Shown here piece after piece: positions 52,445 through 61,545 of a stretch of DNA of 64,000 bases. Position numbers and translations under genes: made by a program. The notes beneath the pieces are model-generated. The model saw only the letters and a program-made list of their open reading frames with translations, searched no databases and was not told the DNA's origin. This stretch comes from Endozoicomonas sp. 4G (GTDB taxonomy: Bacteria > Pseudomonadota > Gammaproteobacteria > Pseudomonadales > Endozoicomonadaceae), in the NCBI RefSeq assembly GCF_023822025.1, contig NZ_CP082909.1, positions 4,942,001-5,006,000 of the forward strand, read 5' to 3'. Within the stretch, counting starts at the first letter, position 1, and every line of letters begins with the position of its first letter.

Positions 52445-53662
52445 TCAGTTAAACAAAGTCGAGAGATAATCCAGGGGCACATAGAACTTTTTCCACTGAG
52501 CCCAGCCGATCTCTGAAAAGCCTTCTTCCAGCGGATGGCCATAAACAGCGTAGTTTGAAAGACTATTGATAACAGCGAAAACCAGCGCAGGCGCCCAAGT
52601 GACACCGGCTTGGATATACCGGTTGTCTGAGACTTTCTTCGAACTGACCAACATAAGTGAGCCTCCGAATAAACCCAGCATTGCGGCTGAGCATCCGCTG
52701 AAGGTTCCGACTACAAACTCAGCTCCTGCTGCTGCTCCAGCAACGGCTCCGGCTCCGGCTCCGACTATGGCAGTGACTATGGCTCCAGCTTTGGTTACAG
52801 CTCCTGCTGTGGTTCCGGTTCCGCCTTTGGTTACGTATATGGGTACAAGTGCAGCCACGCCTCCGGAACAGACTACGGCTACGACCCAGACTCCGGCCTC
52901 TGTCTGTCCTCCGCCCAAATCAACTGTTAACAGTGAAAAAATGTCTGAGAGGGTACCCACAATAAGTGCGCTGAACACGGAAGCAAGCGTCGCTCCTACT
53001 GGACGATAGCCTTTATAGATCATGGCCTCATAACCGACAGTCCCCGCGATAACCCCATTAATTACCGACAACATTGAGTATTGCCAAACCGCATACGATT
53101 CAGTTGAAATATCCCTTACGTCCATTTTTCTTAGAAGTAGCGCCGAAATAGCACCCGTTCCAGTTCTTGATATCGCTTCTGACGCAAGGTAGGTCAAAAC
53201 TGCGACAGGTACGCGCTCCCTCTTTTTCGCAGCAACGGCATGAGCTGCCATTCCGGCACCGACAAAATACTGGGGCTTCCACCACCACTGCTTCAGGGGC
53301 CAGGGAGACACATGCCCGGCCAGCGCCACTTCGGCAGTGGTTATCACGGGAGCGAGTTGCAAACAGAAATCCGTTTTCAACGCCTCCAACTCCTGTGTAT
53401 CCGATTCAGCCAGATCGTATGTTCTTGAAAGCCCGGAGACTATTCCCGCTGTTTTACAGACCCCCCACCACATACCGAAGCTGAGCAGGGTAGACAAAGA
53501 AACTCCAGCAATGCTTCCCGTCAACTTAAGCCCATTCGCCACCAGTGCAGTGTCATTAAGAGGCTCAAGAAAATCAAAATCATTTTGTGGGGTGGGACTG
53601 GCCTGTGCCGTCGAATAAAGCAACCACAAAAGTAACGGAAGCAGGTTGAATGACTTTTTCAT
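52445..53662 (-). CDS. Array copy 3: shortest copy, reduced zipper
   Basis: A 405-residue paralogue. Signal peptide MKKSFNLLPLLLWLLYSTAQA; Cys69 and Cys100 are kept (WWGVCKT, TDFCLQLAP), as is GHVSPWPLKQWWW. The Gly/Ala region is cut to about residues 280-335 (AGAVTKAGAIVTAIVGAGAG), the remainder being ordinary hydrophobic sequence, with two extra Cys (VVCSGG, SGCSAA). The C-terminal part is diverged (YGHPLEEGFSEIGWAQW) but ends DYLSTLFN. It has its own promoter block upstream. Confidence 0.85.
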   Translation of the reverse strand: MKKSFNLLPLLLWLLYSTAQASPTPQNDFDFLEPLNDTALVANGLKLTGSIAGVSLSTLLSFGMWWGVCKTAGIVSGLSRTYDLAESDTQELEALKTDFCLQLAPVITTAEVALAGHVSPWPLKQWWWKPQYFVGAGMAAHAVAAKKRERVPVAVLTYLASEAISRTGTGAISALLLRKMDVRDISTESYAVWQYSMLSVINGVIAGTVGYEAMIYKGYRPVGATLASVFSALIVGTLSDIFSLLTVDLGGGQTEAGVWVVAVVCSGGVAALVPIYVTKGGTGTTAGAVTKAGAIVTAIVGAGAGAVAGAAAGAEFVVGTFSGCSAAMLGLFGGSLMLVSSKKVSDNRYIQAGVTWAPALVFAVINSLSNYAVYGHPLEEGFSEIGWAQWKKFYVPLDYLSTLFN

Positions 53663-53779
53663 GGTGATTTTCCAGATACAGCGACTGAACAGGAAATATA
53701 GATCCTAAACGGAGCTATGAATGAAAATATTCTTAACTACGAGTGCGGAAATAAGTCAGCAGTATTTGGCTACCAATCT

Positions 53780-53808
53780 TTTACATTAACTTAGTCGTAT
53801 AATTTTAG
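53780..53808 (-). promoter_or_regulatory. Promoter candidate of array copy 3
   Basis: On the minus strand CTAAAA, 17 bases, TGTAAA. The -35 element is weaker than in the other copies. Confidence 0.4.
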
Positions 53809-53824
53809 TTTGTAAGTAGTCGTA

Positions 53825-53852
53825 CCGACTTTTGCCAATAGGTAAAAGTCGG
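53825..53852 (-). terminator. Hairpin after array copy 4, with a compensatory change
   Basis: CCGACTTTT/AAAAGTCGG. Both arms differ from the common CCGGC/GCCGG stem at the paired position, so pairing is restored. This covariation supports a real RNA or DNA structure. Confidence 0.55.
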
Positions 53853-53885
53853 CCCTTTATTTGAAGAATGTAAAAGTTGAATCTG

Positions 53886-55271
53886 TCAGTTAAACAAAGT
53901 CGAGAGATAATCCAGGGGTGCATAGAACTTTTTCCACTGAGTCCAGCCGGTCTCTGAGAGGCTTTGTTCCAGTGGATAGCCATAAACAGCGTAGTTTGAA
54001 AGACTATTGATAACGGCGAAAGCCAACGCAGGTACCAAAGCGACACCGGCCTGGATATACCGGTTGTCTGAGGTTTTCTCCGAACTGACCAACATAATAA
54101 AGGCTCCAACTCCACCCATGGCTGCGACTGTGGCCCCAACTCCGATTCCAACTGCGGCTCCGGCCACATCTCCGGCTGCGTCTACGGCTCCAAGTGCGGC
54201 TCCGGATACAGATCCGGATAAGGCTCCGGATACAGCTCCGATTACAACTCCAGGTACTGCTCCGAGTCCGGTTACGGCTCCGGCGGCAGCTGCGGCTGCG
54301 GCTCCAGCTCCAGCTCCGGCTCCAACTCCGGCTACGGCTACGGTTCCAACTAAGGATCCGACTAAGAATCCGGCTACGGCTCCGGCTAAAGCTCCAGCTC
54401 CAGCTCCAACTCCAGCTCCAACTCCAGCTCCAACTCCAACTCCAGCTCCGACTGCGGCTCCAACTCCGAGTCCGGCTCCGGTTCCTGTTACGGCTCCGAC
54501 TCCGAATCCCACTGCGTCTCTGCCCGCATCAATGATTAACTCTGAAATAATGGTTGACAGGCCACCCACAAACCCTGTGATGAGAACAGAAGCATAAACC
54601 GCGTTTGCTGGTCTGCAGCCTTTATGGATCAAGACTTCATAAGCGACATTCCCTGCCAAAAACCCATTAATCGCGGACAATACTGCGTATTCCTCAGCCA
54701 CATACCGTTCAGTTGTCATATTCCTTACGTTCATTGCTCTTAGAGTTAACACCGAAATAGCGCTGGCCCAGGTTCTTGATACCGCTTCTGAGGCAAGATA
54801 GGTAAAGATTGCGGCAGGTACGTACTCCCTCGTTTTCGTAATAGCGCCATAAGTTGCCATTCCGGCACCGGCAAAATACAAGGGCTTCCACCAGTGCTGT
54901 TCCAGGGGCCAGGGAGACACATGCCCGGCCAGCGCCACTTCGGCGGTAGTTATCACGGGAGCCAGTTGCCAACAGAAATCCGTTTTCAACTCTTCCAGTT
55001 CCTTTGTATCCGATGTCGCCAGATCGTATTTACTTGAAAGTCCGGTAACTATTCCCGCTGTTTTACACACACCCCACCATACGCCCAGGTTGAGCAGGGT
55101 AGAGAAAGAGAGCCCAGCAATGCTTTCCGTTAACTCAAGCCCGTTTGCTACCGGCGCGCTGTCATTAAAAGGCTTAAGAAAATCAAAATCATTTTGTGAG
55201 GAGCGGCTGGCCTGTGCCGTCGAATAAAACAAACACAAAAGTAACGGAAACAGGTTAAATGTTTTTTTCAC
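53886..55271 (-). CDS. Array copy 4: glycine-zipper protein with GTG start
   Basis: A 461-residue paralogue that begins with GTG (complement at 55269-55271) where the others have ATG. Signal peptide follows the pattern KKTFNLFPLLLCLFYSTAQA. The cores WWGVCKT and TDFCWQLAP are kept. The centre (about 255-400) is a long zipper with many AGAG/VGAG steps (TGTGAGLGVGAAVGAGVGVG). The 133-base spacer to copy 5 lacks both the promoter block and the hairpin found in the other spacers, so copy 4 probably depends on transcription from copy 5. Confidence 0.85.
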   Translation of the reverse strand: MKKTFNLFPLLLCLFYSTAQASRSSQNDFDFLKPFNDSAPVANGLELTESIAGLSFSTLLNLGVWWGVCKTAGIVTGLSSKYDLATSDTKELEELKTDFCWQLAPVITTAEVALAGHVSPWPLEQHWWKPLYFAGAGMATYGAITKTREYVPAAIFTYLASEAVSRTWASAISVLTLRAMNVRNMTTERYVAEEYAVLSAINGFLAGNVAYEVLIHKGCRPANAVYASVLITGFVGGLSTIISELIIDAGRDAVGFGVGAVTGTGAGLGVGAAVGAGVGVGAGVGAGVGAGAGALAGAVAGFLVGSLVGTVAVAGVGAGAGAGAAAAAAAGAVTGLGAVPGVVIGAVSGALSGSVSGAALGAVDAAGDVAGAAVGIGVGATVAAMGGVGAFIMLVSSEKTSDNRYIQAGVALVPALAFAVINSLSNYAVYGYPLEQSLSETGWTQWKKFYAPLDYLSTLFN

Positions 55272-55404
55272 GGTGATTTCCCAGATACAGTGACTGAACG
55301 GGAAATATAGATCATGAACGGAGCTATGAATGACAATTTGGTGCGGTGCAAATAAGGCAGCTGCCAGAGTTCACCGCTGATTCAGTTGCTGACAGTTGGC
55401 TCTG

Positions 55405-56739
55405 TCATTTAAACAACGTCGAGAGATAATCCAGGGGCGCATAGAACTTTTTCCACTGAGTCCAGCCGGTCTCTGAAAGGCTTTGTTCCAGTGGATAGCC
55501 ATAAACAGCGTGGTTTGAAAGACTATTGATAACAGCGAAAGCCAACGCAGGCGTCAAAGCGACACCGGCTTGGATATACCGGTTGTCTGAGGTTTTCTTC
55601 GAACTAACCAACATAAGCAAGACTCCAACTGCACCCATGGCTCCGACTGTGGCTCCGGCTCCGATTCCAACTCCGACCACATCTCCGGCTCCAAGTGCGG
55701 CTCCGGATACAGATCCGGATAAGGCTCCGGATACAACTCCGACTACAGATCCGGATAAGGCTCCGGATACAACTCCGACTACAGCTCCGGATACAACTCC
55801 GACTATAGCTCCGGGTTCCACTCCGATTCCAGATAAGGCTTCGGCGGCAGCTCCAACTCCGGCTACGGCTTCGGTTCCAACTAAGGCTCCGGCTAACGCA
55901 CTGGCTCCGGCTAAGGCTCCGGCTAAGGCTCCGGCTCCGGCTCCAGATCCACCAGATCCGACTGCAGCTCCGAATTCTACTCCGTCTCCGTCCGCATTAA
56001 TGATTAACTTCGAAATAACGCCCGACAGGCCACCTACAATCATTGTGATGAGAGCAGAAGCAAAAGTCGCTTGTGCTGATCTGCTGCCTTTATGGATCAA
56101 GACTTCATAAGCGACATTCCCTGCCATAAACCCACTAATCGCAGACAATACTGCGTATTCCCCAGCCAAATACCATTCAGTTGTAATATTCCTTACGCTC
56201 ATTGTTCTTAGAATTAACACCGAAATAGCGCTGGCCCCGGTTCTTGATACCGCTTCTGAGGCAAGGTAGGTCAAAACTGCGGCAGGTACGTACTCCCTCT
56301 TTTTCATCGTAGCAGCATAAGCTGCCATTCCGGCACCGGCAAAATACAAGGGCTTCCACCAGTGCTGTTCCAGGGGCCAGGGAGACACATGCCCGGCCAG
56401 CGCCACTTCGGCGGTTGTCATCACGGGCACCAGCTGCAAACAGAAATCCGTTTTCAACTCCTCCAGCTCCTTTGTATCCGATGCAGCCAGATCATGTGTT
56501 CTTGAAAGCCCGGAGACCACTCCCGCTGTTTTACAGACACCCCACCATATACCTTGGTTGAGTAGGATAGATAAAGAGAGTCCAGCAATGCTTTCCGTTA
56601 ACTCAAGCCCGTTTGCCACCAGTGCGCTGTCATTAAAAGGCTTAAGAAAATCAAAATCATTTTGTGAGGGACGGCTGGCCTGTGCCATCGAATAAAACAA
56701 ACACAAAAGTAACGGAAACAGGCTGAATGACTTTTTCAT
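55405..56739 (-). CDS. Array copy 5: glycine-zipper protein
   Basis: A 444-residue paralogue. Signal peptide MKKSFSLFPLLLCLFYSMAQA; Cys69 in WWGVCKTAG and Cys100 in TDFCLQLVP. The centre contains short tandem blocks GSVVGVVSGALSGSVVGVVS made by a near-identical DNA repeat (about 55690-55800). The C-terminal part differs in one notable residue (SNHAVYG for SNYAVYG) and ends DYLSTLFK. No hairpin follows its stop before copy 4, which suggests a two-gene message 5-4. Confidence 0.85.
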   Translation of the reverse strand: MKKSFSLFPLLLCLFYSMAQASRPSQNDFDFLKPFNDSALVANGLELTESIAGLSLSILLNQGIWWGVCKTAGVVSGLSRTHDLAASDTKELEELKTDFCLQLVPVMTTAEVALAGHVSPWPLEQHWWKPLYFAGAGMAAYAATMKKREYVPAAVLTYLASEAVSRTGASAISVLILRTMSVRNITTEWYLAGEYAVLSAISGFMAGNVAYEVLIHKGSRSAQATFASALITMIVGGLSGVISKLIINADGDGVEFGAAVGSGGSGAGAGALAGALAGASALAGALVGTEAVAGVGAAAEALSGIGVEPGAIVGVVSGAVVGVVSGALSGSVVGVVSGALSGSVSGAALGAGDVVGVGIGAGATVGAMGAVGVLLMLVSSKKTSDNRYIQAGVALTPALAFAVINSLSNHAVYGYPLEQSLSETGWTQWKKFYAPLDYLSTLFK

Positions 56740-56869
56740 GGTGATTTTCCAGACACAGCGACTGAACAGGAAATATAGATCCTGAATGGAGTTATAGATG
56801 ACAATATCCTTAACTACAAAGTGCGGAAATAAGTCAGCCCCTGAGTCAGCAGTTTTTGGCTGCCAATCT

Positions 56870-56898
56870 TTTACATTAACTTAGTCGTGTAACTTTAA
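56870..56898 (-). promoter_or_regulatory. Promoter candidate of array copy 5
   Basis: On the minus strand TTAAAG, 17 bases, TGTAAA. Likely to serve copies 5 and 4. Confidence 0.45.
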
Positions 56899-56911
56899 TT
56901 TATAAGTAGTA

Positions 56912-56937
56912 CGGCTTTTGCCAATGGGCAAAAGCCG
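56912..56937 (-). terminator. Hairpin after array copy 6
   Basis: CGGCTTTTGCC/GGCAAAAGCCG, the most perfect of the spacer stems. Confidence 0.55.
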
Positions 56938-56971
56938 GTCCTTTATTTGAAAAATGTAAAAATTGAATCTG

Positions 56972-58228
56972 TCATTTAAACAAAGTCGAGAGATAATCCA
57001 GGGGCGCATAGAACTTTTTCCACTGAGTCCAGCTGGTCTCTGAAAGGCTTTGTTCCAGTGGATAGCCATAAACAATGTGGTTTGAAAGACTATTGATAAC
57101 AGCGAGTGCCAACGCAGGCGCCAAAGTGACACCGGCTTGGATAAACGGGTTGCTTGAGGTTTTCTCCGAACTGACCAGCATAAGCGACAATCCGAATCCG
57201 CCCAAGGTTATGGCCTGGACTCCGACCATCACTCCGATTTCGGGTTCGACTTTGACTTTGGTTTCAGCTAAGGCTTCAGCTGCGGCTCCGATTCCGGCTT
57301 GGTATCCGACAAAAGCCCCGGCTATAGCTACGGGTTCGAATAGAGATGGAGCTCCGGTTTCAGCTTTGATTAGATTTACGGCCAGGGCTCCGGCTATTAC
57401 CAAGACTGTGGTTGTGACTGTGTACATGGCTTCGTCGGCTCGGGCTGCGGCCCGGGCTGCGACTCCGGTCTTTGTCTGTCCGTCCACAGCAATCATTGAC
57501 TCTGGAATAATTCCCGAGAGGGTACCCACACCCGCTGCGATGACAACAGCAGCAAGAATCCCTTTTGTTAGACCGAAGCCTTCATGGGTCATAGCTGCGT
57601 AGGCGACACCGCCTGCAGTAACCATATTAAGCGCAGATAATCTTGTGTACTTCCCAGCCACATACCATTCAATTGTAATATCCCTTGCGCTCATTGTTCT
57701 TAGAATTGACACCCACGTAGTGCTGGATATAGTTCTTGTTACCGCTTCTGACACAAGGTAGTTCAAGACTACAACAGGTACGAACCCCCTTATTTGGGCA
57801 ACAGCAGCACAGGCTACCATTCCTGCACCGGCAAAATACATAGCTTTCCACCAGCGCTCCAGGGGCCAGGGAGACACATGTCCGGCCAGCGCCACTTCGG
57901 CGGTTGTCATCACGGGAGCCATTTGCAAACAGAAATCCGTTTTCAACTTCTCCAGCTCCTTTGTATCCGATGCAGCCAGATCATGTGTTCTTGAAAGCCC
58001 GGAGGCCACTCCCGCTGTTTTACAGATACCCCACCATATGCCCAGGTTGAGTAGGGTAGACACAGAGAGTCCAGCAATGCTTTCCGTTAACTCAAACTCG
58101 TTCGCCACCAGTGCAGTGTGATTAAAAGGCTTAATAAAATCAAAATCATTTTGTGAAGGGGGGCTGGCCTGTGCCGTCGAATAAAACAAACACAAAAGTA
58201 ACGGAAACAGGTTGAATGACTTTTTCAT
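56972..58228 (-). CDS. Array copy 6: paralogue with the zipper largely lost
   Basis: A 418-residue paralogue. Signal peptide MKKSFNLFPLLLCLFYSTAQA; Cys69 (WWGICKTAG) and Cys100 (TDFCLQMAP) kept. Residues about 255-350 are not a Gly/Ala repeat but ordinary sequence with charged residues (AARAADEAMYTVTTTVLVIA, AETKVKVEPEIGVMVG). The ends remain typical (NHIVYGYPLEQSLSE, DYLSTLFK). So the centre can be replaced entirely while both ends are held. The group II intron lies upstream, 8 bases beyond its -35 block. Confidence 0.85.
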   Translation of the reverse strand: MKKSFNLFPLLLCLFYSTAQASPPSQNDFDFIKPFNHTALVANEFELTESIAGLSVSTLLNLGIWWGICKTAGVASGLSRTHDLAASDTKELEKLKTDFCLQMAPVMTTAEVALAGHVSPWPLERWWKAMYFAGAGMVACAAVAQIRGFVPVVVLNYLVSEAVTRTISSTTWVSILRTMSARDITIEWYVAGKYTRLSALNMVTAGGVAYAAMTHEGFGLTKGILAAVVIAAGVGTLSGIIPESMIAVDGQTKTGVAARAAARADEAMYTVTTTVLVIAGALAVNLIKAETGAPSLFEPVAIAGAFVGYQAGIGAAAEALAETKVKVEPEIGVMVGVQAITLGGFGLSLMLVSSEKTSSNPFIQAGVTLAPALALAVINSLSNHIVYGYPLEQSLSETSWTQWKKFYAPLDYLSTLFK

Positions 58229-58358
58229 GGTGATTTTCCAGATACAGCGACTGAACAGAAAATATAGATCCTAAATGGAGTTATGGGTGACAATATCCTT
58301 AACTACGAAGTGCGGAAATAAGTCAGCCCCTGAGTCAGCAGTATTTGGCTGCCAATCT

Positions 58359-58387
58359 TTTACATTCACTTAGTCGTGTAACTTTAA
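58359..58387 (-). promoter_or_regulatory. Promoter candidate of array copy 6
   Basis: On the minus strand TTAAAG, 17 bases, TGTAAA. The intron insertion point (58394/58395) is just upstream, leaving the block whole. Confidence 0.45.
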
Positions 58388-58394
58388 TTTATAA

Positions 58395-60252
58395 ATCGGG
58401 ATAGGGCGTAGCCTCACAGCTACGCTCCTCCCACAACACCCAGCATACGGGTCCGTACTGGGCGTTTCGGTCAGTTAAGCAGCCAATAATCTAATCAAAC
58501 CTAATTCATCGAACCAACTATTCGGCAATGCTAAGTGCAGCGCAGGACTCCGGCTTATCCGCCAGTACCCTTTGCTCGATCCTACTGTCTGCCTCGTCAG
58601 CTCTTCACTGACTCCTCGCCTTCTTAGCTCCGCATATCGCTTCGGACTTTTCTTCCATTGATACCAGAGCAAACTTCTCAATCGTCGCCTGATCCAGCAG
58701 TCAAAGTTTTCAAACTCCGAACGGGTTTCAACTTCTCGAAAGTAGTTCTTCCAGCCCCGTAAATAGCGATTCAGAGACTCCAATCTCTGCTCCAGTGACC
58801 GCCCGCCTTTGCGGGTTAGTTGTTTGACCTTGTCCCTGAACCGCTTGCAGGTTTTATCTGCCAGCTTCTTCCTGCCATCTCTGGTAAAGCTGTATCCCAG
58901 GAACGCCCGCCTCCATGCCTTGTCAACTGCACTTTTCGCAACGTTGACTTTCAGCTTCAGCTTACTTTCGATGTAACGAGTCAAACTTGCCATCACTCTC
59001 TCGCCTGCTTTCTTGCTTCGCACAAACACCCGACAGTCATCAGCGTAACGTACAAATCGTAAATCACGCTTTTCTAACTCTTTATCGAGTTCATCCAGTA
59101 CGATGTTAGACAACACAGGTGAGAGCGGCCCTCCCTGAGGCACTCCTTCCGTCTGCGGTTTTACCAGCCCGTTCTCCATCACTCCGGACTGTAGGAATCG
59201 TCGAATTAAACGTAATACATCCTTGTCATCTGTGTGAACTGCCAGTTTTGCCATCAGTCGATCATGGTTAACCCGATCGAAGAATTTCGACAGGTCAATG
59301 TCCACAACCCAGTTATATCCTTCTCGGATATACGACTGAGCCTGATTAATCGCCTGATGAGCTGACCGGTTCGGCCTGAACCCGTAACTGAAAGATGAGA
59401 ACCTTAGTTCCCACTCGGCCTGCAATACTTGCTGTATCGCTTGCTGCACCATTCGGTCTAAGGCGATTGGTATACCCAACTGCCTTTCTCCTCCGTCCGG
59501 TTTGGGAATCAGTACTCGCCTTACGGGAGCAGGACGCCATTCTCCCTGCAAAAGACATTGTCGCAGTTCATGACCATGTTCTTGTAGATGGGTGTACAAC
59601 CCTTCCACTGTCATACGGTCGATCCCTGCTGCGCCTTTATTGCGTTTAACTCGCTGAAAGGCTCTTGTTAAATTATTGGGGTTGGCGATACGCTCCATCA
59701 GTCTAGTACCACCCGCCGGGCTTTCGTAATCCTGTGATACCGACACGACCTCAGCTCTCATAGCCTTGCAGCCTCCGGTTCCGCCGTGACCACTTGGCAT
59801 GAGTTCCAGTGTTTGCTGGATTTGTCTGCGTCCAGTGTATCGAATAACAGAAACTACTCACCACTCTGTACCGTTCAGGCCTTCACTGACATACGCCAGC
59901 TACTATGCCATCTGCTGACTTCTGTGTGGCGGTCAAGTCACCTTACGATGACCTCAGTCCGAAATATCAGACACCACACAGACCTCCCGAGGTAAGTCAC
60001 ACCGCCTTCGCCGCACAACCGCCAGATCTACTGCCTGAATGTCCGGATGAGTATGGACTTCGTCATCATACGCTGACTCGTCCTCACGCAAACAGCCTCA
60101 TATCTGATTTCTGTTCGTCGGCTCGCGGTTTTGCTCCACACTGCCTTCAGCCTGCATCTCACGATACAAACCTTGTGCTTCACTAGTCCTTCGCCCTCAT
60201 CTGGCTGGACAGGGGACTTTCACCCCCAAGCTGTGTGACATGCTCGGCACAC
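58395..60252 (-). mobile_element. Group II intron (probably class C) in the array spacer
   Basis: The 1858-base element is bounded on the minus strand by GTGTGCCGAGCATGTC (5' end at 60252) and ...CCCTATCCCGAT (3' end at 58395). Comparison with the uninterrupted spacers fixes both ends: TTTATAA continues as GTAGTAC without loss or duplication. The region 58400-58466 folds as domains V-VI (CGCCCAGTACGGACCCGTAT, GTGGGAGGAGCG). The 5' part (59801-60252) is the ribozyme and contains no gene. It sits 6 bases beyond the hairpin of copy 7, in the place favoured by class C introns. Confidence 0.9.
58475..59800 (-). CDS. ltrA: Group II intron reverse transcriptase/maturase
   Basis: A 441-residue intron-encoded protein. 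Reverse transcriptase blocks: RVLIPKPDGGERQLGIPIAL, FSYGFRPNRSAHQAI, VVDIDLSKFFDRVNHDRL, TEGVPQGGPLSPVLSNIVL and the catalytic FVRYADDC; then the maturase X domain (SLEQRLESLNRYLRGWKNYF). There is no HNH endonuclease domain, typical of class C. It helps the intron RNA to splice and to reinsert in DNA. All catalytic residues are intact and there is no frameshift, so the intron may still be active. Confidence 0.95.
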   Translation of the reverse strand: MPSGHGGTGGCKAMRAEVVSVSQDYESPAGGTRLMERIANPNNLTRAFQRVKRNKGAAGIDRMTVEGLYTHLQEHGHELRQCLLQGEWRPAPVRRVLIPKPDGGERQLGIPIALDRMVQQAIQQVLQAEWELRFSSFSYGFRPNRSAHQAINQAQSYIREGYNWVVDIDLSKFFDRVNHDRLMAKLAVHTDDKDVLRLIRRFLQSGVMENGLVKPQTEGVPQGGPLSPVLSNIVLDELDKELEKRDLRFVRYADDCRVFVRSKKAGERVMASLTRYIESKLKLKVNVAKSAVDKAWRRAFLGYSFTRDGRKKLADKTCKRFRDKVKQLTRKGGRSLEQRLESLNRYLRGWKNYFREVETRSEFENFDCWIRRRLRSLLWYQWKKSPKRYAELRRRGVSEELTRQTVGSSKGYWRISRSPALHLALPNSWFDELGLIRLLAA

Positions 60253-60258
60253 GTAGTA

Positions 60259-60283
60259 CAGCTTTTGCCAATGGGCAAAAGCC
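60259..60283 (-). terminator. Hairpin after array copy 7, next to the intron
   Basis: CAGCTTTTGCC/GGCAAAAGCCG. In gene direction it is followed by TACTAC and then the intron 5' end. Confidence 0.5.
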
Positions 60284-60318
60284 GGTCCTTTATTTGAAAA
60301 ATGTAAAAGTTGAATCTG

Positions 60319-61545
60319 TCAGTTAAACAGAGTCGAGAGATAATCCAGAGGCGCATAGAACTTTTTCCACTGAGTCCTGCCGGTCTCTGAAAGGCCTTGT
60401 TCCAGTGGATAGCCATAAACAGCGTAGTTTGAAAGACTATTGATAACAGCGAAGGTCAAAGCAGGCAGCAAAGTAATACCGGCTCTGATATACGGGTTGT
60501 CTGAGGCTATCCTCGAACTGCGCAACATGAGCAAGGCTCCGACTCCACCCAGAGTGGCGGCTCCGACTCCGACTCCCACTCCAACTCCGATTCCTGTCCC
60601 GACTCCGGCTGCTGCTAAGGCTCCAACGATGGTTCCGGTTACAGCCCCGGCTACGGCTCCGGATGCAGCTCCGGTTACAGTGCCGGTTACAGGCCCGGGT
60701 AAAGCTCCGGTTACCACTTCGGTTAAAGCTCCGAGTCCGTTTACTGCTGCGGCTGTAGCTCCGACTCCGGCTGCAGTTCCGGCCTTTTTCTGTCCGTCCA
60801 TATCGCTTTTGAACGCTGAAACAATTCCCGAGAGGGTACCCGCAAGCGCTGCGCTGACAACAGAAGCAAGAATCGCTTTTGCTGGACTTGAGCCTTTATA
60901 GCTCATGACTTCATAAGCGACATCCCCTGCCATAACCCCATTAACTACAGACAACACTGCGTATTCCCCAACCTCATAGCATGGAGCTATAACATCCTTT
61001 ATGTTCATTTTTCTTAGAATCAACACCGAAGTAACGCTGGCTCCAGTTCTTGATAACGCTTCTGACGCGAGGTAGGTCAAGACTGCGACAGATACCAGCC
61101 CCCTCGTATTTTTAGCAGTGACATAAGCTGCCATTCCTGCACCAGCAAAATACAGGGGTCTCCACCAGCTCTGTTTCAGGGGCCAGGGAGACACATGCCC
61201 GGCCAGCGCCACTTCGGCGGTAGTCATCACGGGCGCCAGTTGCAAACAGAAATCCGTTTTCAACTCCTCCAGCTCCTTTGTATCCGATGCAGCCAGATCA
61301 TATTTACCTGAAAGCCTGGAGACTATTCCCGCTGTTTTACAGACACCCCACCATACACCGAAGTTGAGCAGGGTAGACAAGGAGGCTCCGGCAATGCTTT
61401 CCGTTAACTCAAGCCCATTTGCCACCAGTGCGGTATCATTAAAAGGCTTCAGAAAATCAAGATCACTTTGTGAGAAGGGTTTGGCCTGTGCCATTGAATA
61501 AAGTAAACACAAAAGTAGCGGAAACAGGTTGAATAACTTTTTCAT
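60319..61545 (-). CDS. Array copy 7: first gene of the array in transcription order
   Basis: A 408-residue paralogue, the most diverged in its signal peptide region (MKKLFNLFPLLLCLLYSMAQ, then KPFSQSDLDFLKPFND). Cys69 and Cys100 kept (WWGVCKTAG, TDFCLQLAP). The centre (about 255-345) is a moderate zipper with Thr (GALPGPVTGTVTGAASGAVA; GVGTGIGVGVGVGVGA). Ends GLSETGRTQWKKF, DYLSTLFN. It has the best promoter block of the set. Confidence 0.85.
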   Translation of the reverse strand: MKKLFNLFPLLLCLLYSMAQAKPFSQSDLDFLKPFNDTALVANGLELTESIAGASLSTLLNFGVWWGVCKTAGIVSRLSGKYDLAASDTKELEELKTDFCLQLAPVMTTAEVALAGHVSPWPLKQSWWRPLYFAGAGMAAYVTAKNTRGLVSVAVLTYLASEALSRTGASVTSVLILRKMNIKDVIAPCYEVGEYAVLSVVNGVMAGDVAYEVMSYKGSSPAKAILASVVSAALAGTLSGIVSAFKSDMDGQKKAGTAAGVGATAAAVNGLGALTEVVTGALPGPVTGTVTGAASGAVAGAVTGTIVGALAAAGVGTGIGVGVGVGVGAATLGGVGALLMLRSSRIASDNPYIRAGITLLPALTFAVINSLSNYAVYGYPLEQGLSETGRTQWKKFYAPLDYLSTLFN

